Shown here piece by piece: positions 28,960 to 37,613 of a stretch of 64,000 bases of DNA. A model generated the notes under the pieces. It saw only the letters and a program-made list of their open reading frames with translations. It was not told the DNA's origin and searched no databases. Positions within the stretch are counted from its first letter, which is position 1. Each line of letters begins with the position of its first letter. The DNA comes from JBBDMC01 sp963826055. Its GTDB lineage: Bacteria > Pseudomonadota > Alphaproteobacteria > Rhizobiales > Kaistiaceae. Position numbers and translations under genes: made by a program. The DNA lies in NCBI GenBank assembly GCA_963826055.1, contig CAWGVO010000006.1, forward strand, positions 186,001 through 250,000. The letters run 5' to 3'.

Positions 28960-30125
28960 CTGCCCTCCCCCTCCGCCCTCATTTTCGCGACACGCCGCGC
29001 ATCGAGGCTGGCGCCCTTGAGGTCGTCGCTCTCCGCCTTGCGGGTCACCCCGGCGCCGGGTCGCGATACCGACTTGACGCCGATGTCATCGACGACGCTC
29101 ATCTCGCGTGGCAGCACCACGCGGCGCTCCTCGCGGACCCTGAGGCCAATCGTCGACGTCTCGGCGAAGCAGCGCTGGATAACGGCTTCGGCATGCTCGG
29201 GCCGAACGATGAGCTGAAAGGACTGCAGCGGCCGGTCCTTCTTGCCCCAACGTTGTCCGATCGAAAGATCGATCACGCCATCTGTCTCCCGCAAGCGACC
29301 CGCCGCGACGCCGATCTCCTCGCCCGTCATGTCATCCACTTCAAACGCGACCATCGTCACGCGATCCTGCGAAAGGCTGGCCGTCTCCTCGAAAACCAGA
29401 GCCCGCAGCACGTTCGGGATGCCGGGCAGCGAACGGGTTCCAGCCCCGGTTCCGGTTCTCGCCAACCGGCCGAGAGCACGGGGCGTGGCCTCGGACACCA
29501 GGTGCTTGAGAATGGCGGCCCCCGTGGGCGTCACCCGCTCGCCGGCAATTCCGTCGTCATGCCAGGCGAAGCCCTCAAGGATCAGCGCCGTCGCTGGCGC
29601 CGGCACCGGCAGCAGCCCGTGCTCGCTGCCAACGACGCCCCCGCCGCGCGGCAAGGCCGAAACGGTCCACCGGCAACCATCAAGGGCCGCCCCGATGCTG
29701 GCGGCGGCGACGATGTCGAGCAACAAATCCCAATCGCCAATCTCGTGAAAGTGGACATCGTCCACCGCGACACGATGGATCCGCGCCTCGGCTTCGGCGA
29801 GAATCGTGAACAGCGCGACCGCGCGTTGGCTGGTGGCCGGCGACAGCTTCGCGGTGGCAATCCGCTTTGCCATTCCGCGGAACGTGACATCGCCTCCGGA
29901 CGGAATCGCACCCGCCGCCACACGCGCAGGCGACAGGCCAAAGCGGATTGCCCGGATTCCGTTGCTTTCACCCTCCTGCAACGTCGCGCAACCGACCCCG
30001 GCGGGGAGCACCGCCGCCGCATCGCCGACGACACGGTCGGTGAGCGACGGAAACGCGTCGAGCAACGCCGCCACGAACATATCGCCGGCGACGCCGCCGA
30101 CGGCATCGAGATGGACATGCGTCAT
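28956..30125 (-). CDS. larC: LarC, nickel insertase for the pincer cofactor
   Basis: 389 residues from ATG 30125, chosen because it overlaps the larA stop as ATGA and gives the classical N-terminus MTHVHLDAVGGVAGDMFVAA. LarC is a CTP-dependent cyclometallase that inserts Ni into the pincer ligand. The histidine-bearing VDDVHFHEIGDWDLLLDIVA and the MVAFEVDDMTGEEIGVAAGR segment joining the two domains are both present. Some lactobacilli encode LarC in two ribosomally frameshifted parts; here it is one uninterrupted frame. Confidence 0.92.
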   Translation of the reverse strand: MTHVHLDAVGGVAGDMFVAALLDAFPSLTDRVVGDAAAVLPAGVGCATLQEGESNGIRAIRFGLSPARVAAGAIPSGGDVTFRGMAKRIATAKLSPATSQRAVALFTILAEAEARIHRVAVDDVHFHEIGDWDLLLDIVAAASIGAALDGCRWTVSALPRGGGVVGSEHGLLPVPAPATALILEGFAWHDDGIAGERVTPTGAAILKHLVSEATPRALGRLARTGTGAGTRSLPGIPNVLRALVFEETASLSQDRVTMVAFEVDDMTGEEIGVAAGRLRETDGVIDLSIGQRWGKKDRPLQSFQLIVRPEHAEAVIQRCFAETSTIGLRVREERRVVLPREMSVVDDIGVKSVSRPGAGVTRKAESDDLKGASLDARRVAKMRAEGEGR

Positions 30126-31426
30126 GCGGCCGACAGCCGGCCGCAAACCGGCACGACGTAGGGCCCCTCGGGAATGAAGGCGACGGCTGGATCGCGATGG
30201 CGCGCGATGCTGTCGGCGATGGCTTGTTCCACCGACGGTACGATCTCGACGCCGGTCAGGCGGCGCTCCTCGGCATCGAGCCCCGTGGTGTAGAGCTGGA
30301 TGCGCCCCACCCGCATCGGCTTCAATTGCATCTCGGTCTGCCATTCATCGACATCGGCCAGCGTCTTGGCGGTCAGCGTTGCCAGGAACCGCTCGCCGCC
30401 GAGCTCGACAAGCCGGCTCTGCGCCGCACGGAATGCCTGCGAGCCGAAACCCTCCGAGCATTCCGACGCGATGATCAGCGTTCCACCCGGCTCGAGAATA
30501 TCGATCGGCGTCACCATGCCCTTGACCGTCTGATAGTAGGTCTTGTCGAGGGGATAGCCCGCCGAAGAGGTGACCAGCGTCCTGAAGCGACGGCCAATCG
30601 TTACCTGCGTTGCTCCCTCAACGAAAGCAACGGCCGCCAGGTGGCTGCTGATGATCTCGCCAAAGTTCACGTAGGCAAGGTCCCGCGCTTCATCGATCAC
30701 CGTGTTGAGCGCATGGATCGGGCCGAGCAGGCGCACGATCTCGAGCTGCTCCTCGTGCAGCGGATTGCCGGCAAGGTTGCACTGGATGGCGAGCGGGTCT
30801 TCCATGAAACGGGCGGAATGGAACGTCCGGATTGTCTCGTGACCGGCGACGCCCGGCGCCACCACCTTGCGCCCGCCCGACCAGCCCGCCATGAAGTGCG
30901 GCTCGACCAGACCCGTCGCAATCTTCAAGTCGGCGTTGACGAACCGCCGGTCGATCTTGATCGGCGTACCGCGCGTGGCGGTGCGACCAAGGTCGATGTG
31001 GTCGTCATCGTTACGGGCCATGTGATTCTCGACCCGCACGTTCTCCAGCACCCATGGGTCGCCGACCAGCTCGGCGAGCTCCGCTCCCTCGTTCGGCCGA
31101 TGCAATCCGGTGGCAACGAGCACGGTGATGCGGCCAAGATCGACGCCGGCGGCGACCATCGTCTCGATCATCGGACGCAGGAACAGGTGGTTGGGAACCG
31201 GACGTGTGATGTCGCAGATCAGGATGCAGGCACTGCCGGCGCCGCGCGCAAGCTCCCCCAATGGCGGCGCGTCGATCGGGCGCGCCAGTGCCTCGCGAAC
31301 CGCCGCGGAGCTGTCCGGCAATTTGGGCAGCGCGGCCTTGCGGATGACCGTTGGCTCGACGCCCGATGGCAGGTCGAGGCGAATGGCGCCGCGGCCAAAG
31401 GCGATATCAATACCGGCTGCTGGCAA
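30122..31426 (-). CDS. larA: LarA-family nickel-dependent 2-hydroxyacid racemase/epimerase
   Basis: 434 residues, first gene of the lar operon. Family motifs are visible: CDITRPVPNHLFLRPM, ATGLHRPNEG (catalytic His corresponding to H108), and VEPHFMAGWSGGRKVVAPGV, which carries the second catalytic His and the lysine that binds the cofactor covalently. LarA homologues act on various short-chain 2-hydroxyacids, so lactate should not be assumed. No lactate dehydrogenase or nickel transporter is adjacent. Confidence 0.9.
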   Translation of the reverse strand: MPAAGIDIAFGRGAIRLDLPSGVEPTVIRKAALPKLPDSSAAVREALARPIDAPPLGELARGAGSACILICDITRPVPNHLFLRPMIETMVAAGVDLGRITVLVATGLHRPNEGAELAELVGDPWVLENVRVENHMARNDDDHIDLGRTATRGTPIKIDRRFVNADLKIATGLVEPHFMAGWSGGRKVVAPGVAGHETIRTFHSARFMEDPLAIQCNLAGNPLHEEQLEIVRLLGPIHALNTVIDEARDLAYVNFGEIISSHLAAVAFVEGATQVTIGRRFRTLVTSSAGYPLDKTYYQTVKGMVTPIDILEPGGTLIIASECSEGFGSQAFRAAQSRLVELGGERFLATLTAKTLADVDEWQTEMQLKPMRVGRIQLYTTGLDAEERRLTGVEIVPSVEQAIADSIARHRDPAVAFIPEGPYVVPVCGRLSAA

Positions 31427-31873
31427 CGAAGTTCCTTCCGGCTTGAGCCTCCTGAGCCGACCCTAACAAGTCTATCACAATCAGGCCCCACACTACCCAG
31501 CAGCATGATATCGCTCAGGCCAAGTACGCTTGTTCCGGCTCCTCACCTACCGCGGACCGATACCCGCCTGTCCGCAGGTGCACCACAGCTAAATTGCTGA
31601 TGTTGTTGGTAGCGGAGGTGCGCTACCAGCGAAAACCCACCATCCGCAGATCGCATTTGTCCTGCGAGTGAGTGGCTGAATACCGGCCGAATTCGCGACA
31701 CCGCGTTCGCACTGAAACCCTCCGGGTGCCTTTTTCCTAGCGCATCCACGGCCTGCCGATGCGTTGGTTTGATGTCTGTTCCTGATGACAACCGGACTCT
31801 GGCGGTTGGCTAGGTGAGTTTCCACCTATGAACCAGGGCGGACTGGGCCACGTCGTCACTTTGCGCGTCGGGA
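31427..31873. other. 447-base gene-free stretch between larA and the LuxR gene
   Basis: No supported coding region; the open frames in it lack starts, ribosome sites and recognisable composition. It must hold the larA promoter and the end of the LuxR transcript. A perfect hairpin TGGTAGCG-N6-CGCTACCA is at 31607-31628. Confidence 0.5.
31607..31628. repeat. perfect 8-base-stem hairpin
   Basis: TGGTAGCG-GAGGTG-CGCTACCA. The first 12 bases equal the 3' end of the tRNA-Met gene at 51707 as read on this strand, so it may be a tRNA-derived fragment or chance. Confidence 0.35.
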
Positions 31874-33016
31874 CTAGGAATGTCTGGCAAGTGAATCGGC
31901 GAGCTTGATCAGATCCGATTGGCGATGGGTGCCTGTCTTCTCGAAGAGATTGAGGAGATGGGTTTTTGCCGTAGTGGTTCTGATGCCCAATTCGGTCGCG
32001 GCCTGGGCTAGCGTCAGCCCCCCGAGGAGCAGCGCCAATACCCGGGCTTCCGCGGCTGTAAGATCGAAGAGTGTGGAAAGGACGGCGCTCGGGGCCGGGG
32101 GTGGCGACAGCGCTGGCGCAACGAAGATGGCTGCCGCAGCGAGCGGAGCGAGCCCAGGCCGGATTTCGCCGTGCTGCAGCGGGAGAACGTGCAGGACGCA
32201 GGGCGCTCCATCAGCCCGGCGCACCGGAATTCCGAAGCCGCGTTTGCCGATCCCGGATTCATTCTTCGCCGCCTGCCGGACGGCGAGCGGCAGGGCGGCG
32301 GCGGCCGGACCGGCCGTCAGTGTCAGACGGCCGCGTTCGGATCGGATCGGATCGCCGGCGCTGAGCACGGACTGGCCGGCACTGTTGGCGTCGACGATCC
32401 TGAGGTCGGTATCCACCAGAATCACGGCGGTCGCCAAAGCGTCGATGACCGACTTGAATGTCTGGGCAGCGACCGTCTTGAGGTCCATCAGCCTGCCGAT
32501 CGCCACAGCCCTTTGGAAATGGGGAACGAGCAGCCGGGCCGCGTCGACTTCCCTGGCCGTGATCGCGCCAGCGGAACTGTGGCGGCCGAATCCGATGGAA
32601 CCGAGCGTCGCCGTGTCGCGTGCCAGGCCGATCGCCATGACGTCGATGATGCCTTGCGGGACAGCCCACTCGACGTAGTAGCGATTGTCCTCCCAATTGG
32701 CCCGATCGTTCACCCATGACAGAACGGCGGGTTCGTCGAGCGGCAGGCTCTGCATTTTCTCCGCTCCGCCCCATTGGTCGATCACTTCCGGGCCATAGTT
32801 GAGTGTGCGCTCTACCCATGGCGGATCGACGCCATCGATAACGCTGAGAAGCGTTTCGCCGGTGGGAAGCGACATGACGGCCATGATGGCGCTCTTGAAA
32901 TCCAGCGCGTGGCGAAAGTCGGTAAGCGTCGCCGGCCAACGGCCCGGGTCGACCGCGCAGTCGTAAATCGCTCCGATGAGGTCGGAGAGGGTATCGGCGG
33001 CGATGGGCGCATTCAT
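31874..33016 (-). CDS. LuxR-family (FixJ/NarL-type HTH) transcriptional regulator
   Basis: About 380 residues; ATG 33016 (MNAPIAADTLSDLIGAIYDC) is favoured over ATG 33043. The C-terminal HTH at residues about 315-375 reads FDLTAAEARVLALLLGGLTL...TTAKTHLLNLFEKTG, a standard LuxR helix-turn-helix. The N-terminal 200 residues look like the helical sensor of GAF/PAS-like LuxR orphans, with a PAS-like stretch TAVILVDTDLRIVDANSAG near residue 215. No response-regulator receiver Asp is seen. It is divergent from the secreted-protein island, and a perfect palindrome lies between them, so it probably controls that island and itself. Confidence 0.85.
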   Translation of the reverse strand: MNAPIAADTLSDLIGAIYDCAVDPGRWPATLTDFRHALDFKSAIMAVMSLPTGETLLSVIDGVDPPWVERTLNYGPEVIDQWGGAEKMQSLPLDEPAVLSWVNDRANWEDNRYYVEWAVPQGIIDVMAIGLARDTATLGSIGFGRHSSAGAITAREVDAARLLVPHFQRAVAIGRLMDLKTVAAQTFKSVIDALATAVILVDTDLRIVDANSAGQSVLSAGDPIRSERGRLTLTAGPAAAALPLAVRQAAKNESGIGKRGFGIPVRRADGAPCVLHVLPLQHGEIRPGLAPLAAAAIFVAPALSPPPAPSAVLSTLFDLTAAEARVLALLLGGLTLAQAATELGIRTTTAKTHLLNLFEKTGTHRQSDLIKLADSLARHS

Positions 33017-33129
33017 GGTGTCTCTCGGAGCGTGACGCAACACCTTCGTTTACAAGCCCAGCGTATGCGGAAATCCGGTTCGGGCCAATCGCCCCAGGGC
33101 TCGTTTCCTGTGGTTGTCGGCCGGTGATA

Positions 33130-33173
33130 TCCACCAATTGGTGGACGACAGGCGAACCGACGAGGCCCTACGT
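33130..33173. repeat. palindromic box, copy 1
   Basis: TCCACC-AATT-GGTGGA, then GACGACAGGCGAACCGACGA and a CCTACGTT end. It matches copies at 33749 and 34674 over about 40 bases. It lies between the divergent LuxR gene and the first secreted-protein gene, so it can act on both. Confidence 0.65.
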
Positions 33174-33237
33174 TGAGATTGGCTTTGTGCCCGAGCGGGG
33201 GACCAGCTGACGCCGCCGGGGACAGCGGGGAGGTGTG

Positions 33238-33705
33238 ATGATCCGCATCGGAGTGACCGCGCTTGCGCTTTCGGGCATCGTCTTTTTCGCCGGGTTTGTG
33301 GCGTCGACCGACGCCTCGGCCCAAGGCTGCCGGCAATGGAATATCAGCGGGTACTGGATCATTCGGCAAACGAATGGATTTCAAGTCACGATGAAGCTGT
33401 CGCAAACCGGAACGACCGTTGAGGGCAGCGGGCAGTTCGACAGTCGCGGGTACGAAACGACCAAGGGGTCGATCAACGGATCGGTAGACCGCAACGGCAA
33501 CATCAATCTCCTGGCCGGCTGGGGCGGTCGATACGTGGGCGGCGTCGGTTCCGACGCCCACATCGGCGGAAGCACATCCGACGAGAAAAACGCGGGGAAC
33601 GCCGTTGGATGGCGCGGCGACAGGGCGGCCGTTTGCGCGGAGCTGCCAATTGAGGAGTCCCTGCCGAGGGGCGGGGGTGACGCCCTGTTTCAGATCAAGC
33701 CGTAG
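33238..33705 (+). CDS. small secreted protein, W-rich two-cysteine domain
   Basis: 155 residues from ATG 33238 (GGGAGG five bases upstream). The signal peptide runs to about residue 29 (TDASA-Q). The mature domain starts CRQWNISGYWIIRQTNGFQV and closes with WRGDRAAVC about 100 residues later. The two cysteines are the first and last of the domain, suggesting one disulfide. Alternating hydrophobic residues and glycines suggest a small beta-barrel, loosely avidin- or lipocalin-like. It ends in a short linker, LPRGGGDALFQIKP, that in its paralogues leads into an SH3 domain, so this copy is the short form. No known family recognised. Confidence 0.75.
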   Translation: MIRIGVTALALSGIVFFAGFVASTDASAQGCRQWNISGYWIIRQTNGFQVTMKLSQTGTTVEGSGQFDSRGYETTKGSINGSVDRNGNINLLAGWGGRYVGGVGSDAHIGGSTSDEKNAGNAVGWRGDRAAVCAELPIEESLPRGGGDALFQIKP

Positions 33706-33748
33706 CGAGCCGATCGATTTCGGCGCTGACGATCGGCGGTCCCACGCG

Positions 33749-33793
33749 TCCACCGTTCGGTGGACGACAGCCAAGCCGACCAAGCCTAGCGTT
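33749..33793. repeat. palindromic box, copy 2
   Basis: GTCCACC-GTTC-GGTGGAC followed by GACAGCCAAGCCGACCAAGC and CTAGCGTT. It sits about 85-125 bases before the second paralogue gene. Confidence 0.65.
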
Positions 33794-33875
33794 CGCCTTG
33801 GTTCCGCGCCTGTGCGGTCGGGATCGTTTCGCCGGCAACGAACACGCCTCGCGCCGCCGGAGTCAGGAGAATCCT

Positions 33876-34643
33876 ATGATCCGCATTGGGACCGTCCTTG
33901 CGCTTTCGGGCGTCGCTTTGTTTGCCGGTTTCATCATGCCCACCGACGCTTCGGCCCAAGGCTGTTCGCAGTGGGATGTGGTCGGGCACTGGGATATTGT
34001 CCAGTCGAATACTTTCTGGGTCCGAATGGACCTGGCGCAAGACTATCCAACCGGCGAAATCTACGGAAACGCTTCCTACTACTCCAAAGGATCGGGGACG
34101 GTCGAAGGAACCGTCCATGGCTGGATCCGGGGCGACGTCGTTGAACTCAATACGTCCTGGGGCGGCATCTATACGGGTTCGGTCACAACCTACCGCTTTC
34201 TCGAGGGATATACGCACGCCAAGAATAGCCCGCAGATCAATGTGGCCTGGAGGAGCGATTACCGGAAGGTCGCCTGCCGGGATGTTGCGGCGCTGCCGCC
34301 CGCTCCCGCCGAGGCGGGCAATCCACTTGATCGGTTCGGGGCCGTCCAGCAGCCGCGGGGCGGCGGAGCCGACGTCCTCACCAAGATGACGCCGCCGCCC
34401 GCACAGCCCGCGCCGCCAGCCGGCCAGACGGCGATCACGAAGAACGATGTTGACATCTATCAGGGCCCCGACGGTTCCTACGCGGTCCTCGGTTGGGTCG
34501 AAGCGACGGCGCAGGCCGCCGTCCTGGCCCACCAGAACGACTGGTACCAGCTCGATTTCAACGGGGTTCCAGGGGTGCACTGGAAGAAGCCCGGCCAAAC
34601 CAAGGGCTGGATTTCCTACGATCACCTTGCCGTGAAACCGTAG
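33876..34643 (+). CDS. secreted W-rich domain protein with C-terminal SH3 domain
   Basis: 255 residues from ATG 33876, where AGGAG lies seven bases upstream. Signal peptide to about residue 26 (TDASA-Q). The first domain opens CSQWDVVGHWDIVQSNTFWV and ends at the cysteine in DYRKVACRD. A Pro-rich linker contains NPLDRFGAVQQPRGGGADVL. The C-terminal 70 residues (DVDIYQGPDGSYAVLGWVEA...GWISYDHLAVKP) look like a bacterial SH3 domain. Strong paralogue of the 33.2 and 36.8 kb genes. Likely periplasmic or surface-located; partner unknown. Confidence 0.78.
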   Translation: MIRIGTVLALSGVALFAGFIMPTDASAQGCSQWDVVGHWDIVQSNTFWVRMDLAQDYPTGEIYGNASYYSKGSGTVEGTVHGWIRGDVVELNTSWGGIYTGSVTTYRFLEGYTHAKNSPQINVAWRSDYRKVACRDVAALPPAPAEAGNPLDRFGAVQQPRGGGADVLTKMTPPPAQPAPPAGQTAITKNDVDIYQGPDGSYAVLGWVEATAQAAVLAHQNDWYQLDFNGVPGVHWKKPGQTKGWISYDHLAVKP

Positions 34644-34673
34644 ACGCGAATTGCGGGTCGAGTTGGCCGCCTG

Positions 34674-34719
34674 TCCACCGTTCGGTGGACGACAGGCGAA
34701 CCGGCCAAGCCTAGCATTT
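34674..34719. repeat. palindromic box, copy 3
   Basis: GTCCACC-GTTC-GGTGGAC followed by GACAGGCGAACCGGCCAAGC and CTAGCATT. It lies 38 bases before the start of the OmpA-domain gene. Confidence 0.65.
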
Positions 34720-34756
34720 CGGGTGAAGCGCAGTCGTCCGTCACCGGATAGGACAC

Positions 34757-35749
34757 ATGAGACCAGGTGTTGCGTCAGCGTTGTTCGGCGCCTGCGCGGG
34801 CGCGTGGTTCGCATTTGCCGCGGTGGCATCAGCGGACGATGAGCCCGGCAGCGAGGATCATGCGCTGGTCGGCCGCTATGAGGGCGCGAGCATCGTTTAC
34901 TACAAGACGTCGGATTTCGACGAGGCGACTCTGTTGCAAGCGCCGCACGACTTCACGGCGCTGCTCGACCGCGATGCCATGGGCGATCGTTCGGGTGCCG
35001 AATGGCTTCGGCTCGAGGGTCGGGTCACCAAGATCCGCTACGAGATACCGGCCGGCCGCTCGTCGCTCGAAGTGATCCGCAACTACGAGGGTGCTCTCAC
35101 GGCGCACGGCTTCCAGATCGCCTTCAGTTGCGCCGATCAGGCGTGTTTCGAAGGCAAGTTGCGCGATCCCTACCTGCTTGGTCAGCAGCTCGACACCGAC
35201 AACGGTGACAGCTCGCTTTATTTCGACCACGCGCGCTACCTCCTGGCGAAACTTGATCGTCCCGACGGACCGGTCTACGCCGGGATCCTCGCCGGCGAGG
35301 ACAAGCAACGCATCACGGCCTTTGTGGAAGTGGTCGAATCCAGGGGCATGGAAGGGGACAAGATCGCCTTCGTGGACGCTGGTCAGATGGCCGACGCCAT
35401 TGCGGGGCAAAACAGCGTCAACCTCTACGGCATCACCTTCGATTTTGACCAAGCCGTCCTGCGCCCGGAATCGAGGCCGACACTCGACGAGATCGCCAGG
35501 CTCCTGAACGCGAAGCCGGAGCTGCGCCTGGAAATCATTGGCCACACCGACAATCGGGGCGCGCCCGACTACAACCTTGACCTGTCGCGCCGGCGCGCGA
35601 CGAGTGTCGCCGCGGCGCTCATCCTGGAATACGGCATCGCCCCGGAACGGCTGTCCGCCTCGGGAGCAGGCATGACGGTGCCGATCGCCTCGAACGACAC
35701 CCCCGCGGGTCAGGCCAGGAACCGGCGGGTTGAGTTGGTCGCCAGATGA
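34757..35749 (+). CDS. DUF4892 + OmpA-domain outer-membrane protein
   Basis: 330 residues. Signal peptide to about residue 26 (VASA-D). The N-terminal domain begins DHALVGRYEGASIVYYKTSD, typical of DUF4892. The C-terminal domain (about 220-330) is OmpA-type peptidoglycan binding: TFDFDQAVLRPESRPTLDEI, LEIIGHTDNRGAPDYNLDLS and GQARNRRVELV. It should tether the outer envelope to peptidoglycan. The following SH3 gene overlaps its stop as ATGA, so the two are co-translated. Confidence 0.88.
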   Translation: MRPGVASALFGACAGAWFAFAAVASADDEPGSEDHALVGRYEGASIVYYKTSDFDEATLLQAPHDFTALLDRDAMGDRSGAEWLRLEGRVTKIRYEIPAGRSSLEVIRNYEGALTAHGFQIAFSCADQACFEGKLRDPYLLGQQLDTDNGDSSLYFDHARYLLAKLDRPDGPVYAGILAGEDKQRITAFVEVVESRGMEGDKIAFVDAGQMADAIAGQNSVNLYGITFDFDQAVLRPESRPTLDEIARLLNAKPELRLEIIGHTDNRGAPDYNLDLSRRRATSVAAALILEYGIAPERLSASGAGMTVPIASNDTPAGQARNRRVELVAR

Positions 35750-36204
35750 GACACGCGAGGGGCTGCGTCAAGCTTGTCATAGTCGTCTTGCTGACGATCA
35801 ATGCCACACAGGTCGCCAACGCCCAGTCCCTCGATCGGTTCGGCGTTGTCAGCCCGATCCCGGCGATCGAACCTTTGCAAGTCCCGCCGGCTCCGCACTG
35901 CCCGCCGGGTCAGCATTTGAACGAGGTCGGAACCATGTGCGTGCCGGACGCCGCGCCGGTGCCCGTTGGACCGGAGTCCCTCCCAAGGTCTGGAGCGGAA
36001 CTACAAATTCGCAAACAGGGCACGGCGCACGCGACCCAGGCCGTCAAGGTGCGATCTGGTCCCGGCACGATCTATCCGAAGATATGGACCCTTCAGCCCG
36101 ACACCCTGGTCAGCGTCGGACAATGCGGGGCGGGCTGGTGCGCGATTAGTGGGGCGCAAGGAAACGGTTGGGTCGCGGCCGGGTACCTGAACTTCGGCGG
36201 CTGA
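35746..36204 (+). CDS. secreted SH3-domain protein
   Basis: 152 residues; the ATG overlaps the OmpA-domain stop. N-terminal signal (ends near VANA-Q), then a Pro-rich spacer containing LDRFGVVSPIPAIEPL, similar to the LDRFGAV linker of the paralogue at 33.9 kb, and a CPPGQ...MC pair. The C-terminal 60 residues are a bacterial SH3 domain: AVKVRSGPGTIYPKIWTLQP and GNGWVAAGYLNF. Bacterial SH3 domains bind cell-wall peptides. Confidence 0.8.
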   Translation: MRHARGCVKLVIVVLLTINATQVANAQSLDRFGVVSPIPAIEPLQVPPAPHCPPGQHLNEVGTMCVPDAAPVPVGPESLPRSGAELQIRKQGTAHATQAVKVRSGPGTIYPKIWTLQPDTLVSVGQCGAGWCAISGAQGNGWVAAGYLNFGG

Positions 36205-36247
36205 CAAGCCGATGCAGACCACAGAGGCACTTCACGAGGAGTTCCCC

Positions 36248-36823
36248 ATGTGCCCCCTCCATCTGCGGACCTTTCTCCCGTTGCTCGGCCTGGCCGGCGC
36301 ATTGACGGTAACGCAGATCACAGTGACTAAGGCGGATCGGTTTCCCGTCGACTCGGGATCGATCTGGGCTTGGATCTACAATCAGACCAATGACTATCGC
36401 GCGAGCAACGGCCTGCCGCGACTGATCTTCGCTCCGAGCGTCAAGGACGTCGCCCAGCCCTACGCGGACTATCAGGCGAGCACGGGCACCAGCGGCCATG
36501 AGGCCGACGGGCGGACCCCCGGTCAGCGTCTCGACGCCGCCGGCATCAGATACTGCGGTTTCGCGGAGAACGTCTATGAAATCTGGTCCACCCCGGGCAT
36601 TCCCACATGGCAGACCGCCGCTGCCCGCGCGATGGAATTCTGGAAGCATTCGCCCGGACACAACGCCAACCTTCTGTCGCCCACAATGACATCGATGGGC
36701 GTCGGAAGTGCCGGATGGACGTACGCAAACGGCCGCAACTACTACAAGGTCGTCCAGGTCTTCATCGACGACTGTGGGGGCACGGCCCCGCGCGCGAAGA
36801 CGCTCGGCAAACGGAAAGGCTGA
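36248..36823 (+). CDS. secreted CAP (SCP/PR-1) domain protein
   Basis: 191 residues from ATG 36248, preceded by GAGGAG; an upstream ATG at 36212 lacks a ribosome site. Signal peptide then a CAP domain: GHEADGRTPGQRLDAAGIRY, CGFAENVYE and WKHSPGHNANLLSPTMTSMG with the conserved HNANLL and GVG. The cysteines in RYCGFAENV and DDCGGTAP could pair. CAP proteins are extracellular; their bacterial functions are little known. Confidence 0.85.
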   Translation: MCPLHLRTFLPLLGLAGALTVTQITVTKADRFPVDSGSIWAWIYNQTNDYRASNGLPRLIFAPSVKDVAQPYADYQASTGTSGHEADGRTPGQRLDAAGIRYCGFAENVYEIWSTPGIPTWQTAAARAMEFWKHSPGHNANLLSPTMTSMGVGSAGWTYANGRNYYKVVQVFIDDCGGTAPRAKTLGKRKG

Positions 36824-36843
36824 GACAAGTTGAGGGACTTCGA

Positions 36844-37590
36844 ATGATCTGCGCAGATTTTGCCGCAATCAGGAGTTGGCTCGTAGTCGGGGCCATCCTT
36901 GTCCTGCCTTCCGGCGCGCTGGCGGCCTGCAACGGCACATGGGACCTGAGTGGTCGCTGGTACCTGTCGCAGGCGAACGGATACCTGGTGGTCCTCGATC
37001 TGCGCACGTCGGCAACCACAACCTCTCTCAAGGGTCGCGCCGCGTACCAATTGGGCGTCTCCGACCGGGTGGATGGCATGATGACCGGCCGCGTTTCCTT
37101 CTCGTTCACGGTGCCTTGGTCTGCTGGCGCCGTCGGGGTGTACAGCGGCGACATCGACGGTGATGGACGCATCCGCGGCTACACCTTCGATCAGAACCAT
37201 CCTGAAGCCGTCGTCGCGTGGCAAGGCGACCGTGCCGCTGACTGCAGGACGGCCGCTGCGACAACACCATCGGGTCCGTCGAAGCAACCCGGCGCGAGCC
37301 GCCTGAACCAACTCGGCGACGTGAAGCTGCCGCCACCGGGCACGGGCGATATCCTCACGCGGGTAAAGCCCAGCCAACCATCCGGGCAGCAAGTGGCGAC
37401 GGCCATTGACGATGTCGACATCTACAATGGCCCCGGGGGAAAATTCCGCATCATCGGCATGATGGTGGCCGGGCAGCAGGCGGCGGTCTCCGATCATCAT
37501 CAGGACGGCTGGTTCCAGCTGAAGGTTCAAGTCAACCAGGGAGTCGTCGTCGGCTGGGTCGCCGAAGACCATCTCCAGGTGACACCGTAG
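36844..37590 (+). CDS. secreted W-rich domain protein with C-terminal SH3 domain (paralogue)
   Basis: 248 residues from ATG 36844 (GAGGGA seven bases before). Signal peptide ends near GALA-A. The mature domain begins CNGTWDLSGRWYLSQANGYL and ends WQGDRAADC. The linker SRLNQLGDVKLPPPGTGDIL matches the linkers of its paralogues. The SH3 domain is DVDIYNGPGGKFRIIGMMVA...VGWVAEDHLQVTP. Same architecture as the gene at 33.9 kb, so the two arose by duplication. The CAP gene ends 20 bases upstream, suggesting one transcript. Confidence 0.78.
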   Translation: MICADFAAIRSWLVVGAILVLPSGALAACNGTWDLSGRWYLSQANGYLVVLDLRTSATTTSLKGRAAYQLGVSDRVDGMMTGRVSFSFTVPWSAGAVGVYSGDIDGDGRIRGYTFDQNHPEAVVAWQGDRAADCRTAAATTPSGPSKQPGASRLNQLGDVKLPPPGTGDILTRVKPSQPSGQQVATAIDDVDIYNGPGGKFRIIGMMVAGQQAAVSDHHQDGWFQLKVQVNQGVVVGWVAEDHLQVTP

Positions 37591-37613
37591 GAGACTCACA
37601 AGAGGGCTGCCCC

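Noticed and set aside
30126..30344. 73-codon N-terminal extension of larC
   Set aside because: It lies wholly inside larA, and the ATG overlapping larA's stop gives the family's normal N-terminus.
31543..31791. 82-codon minus-strand frame between larA and the LuxR gene
   Set aside because: No family features, atypical composition, and it includes the hairpin; not supported as a gene.
33130..34719. Repeated palindromes as a CRISPR array
   Set aside because: Only three copies, about 600 and 925 bases apart with genes between them; no cas genes.
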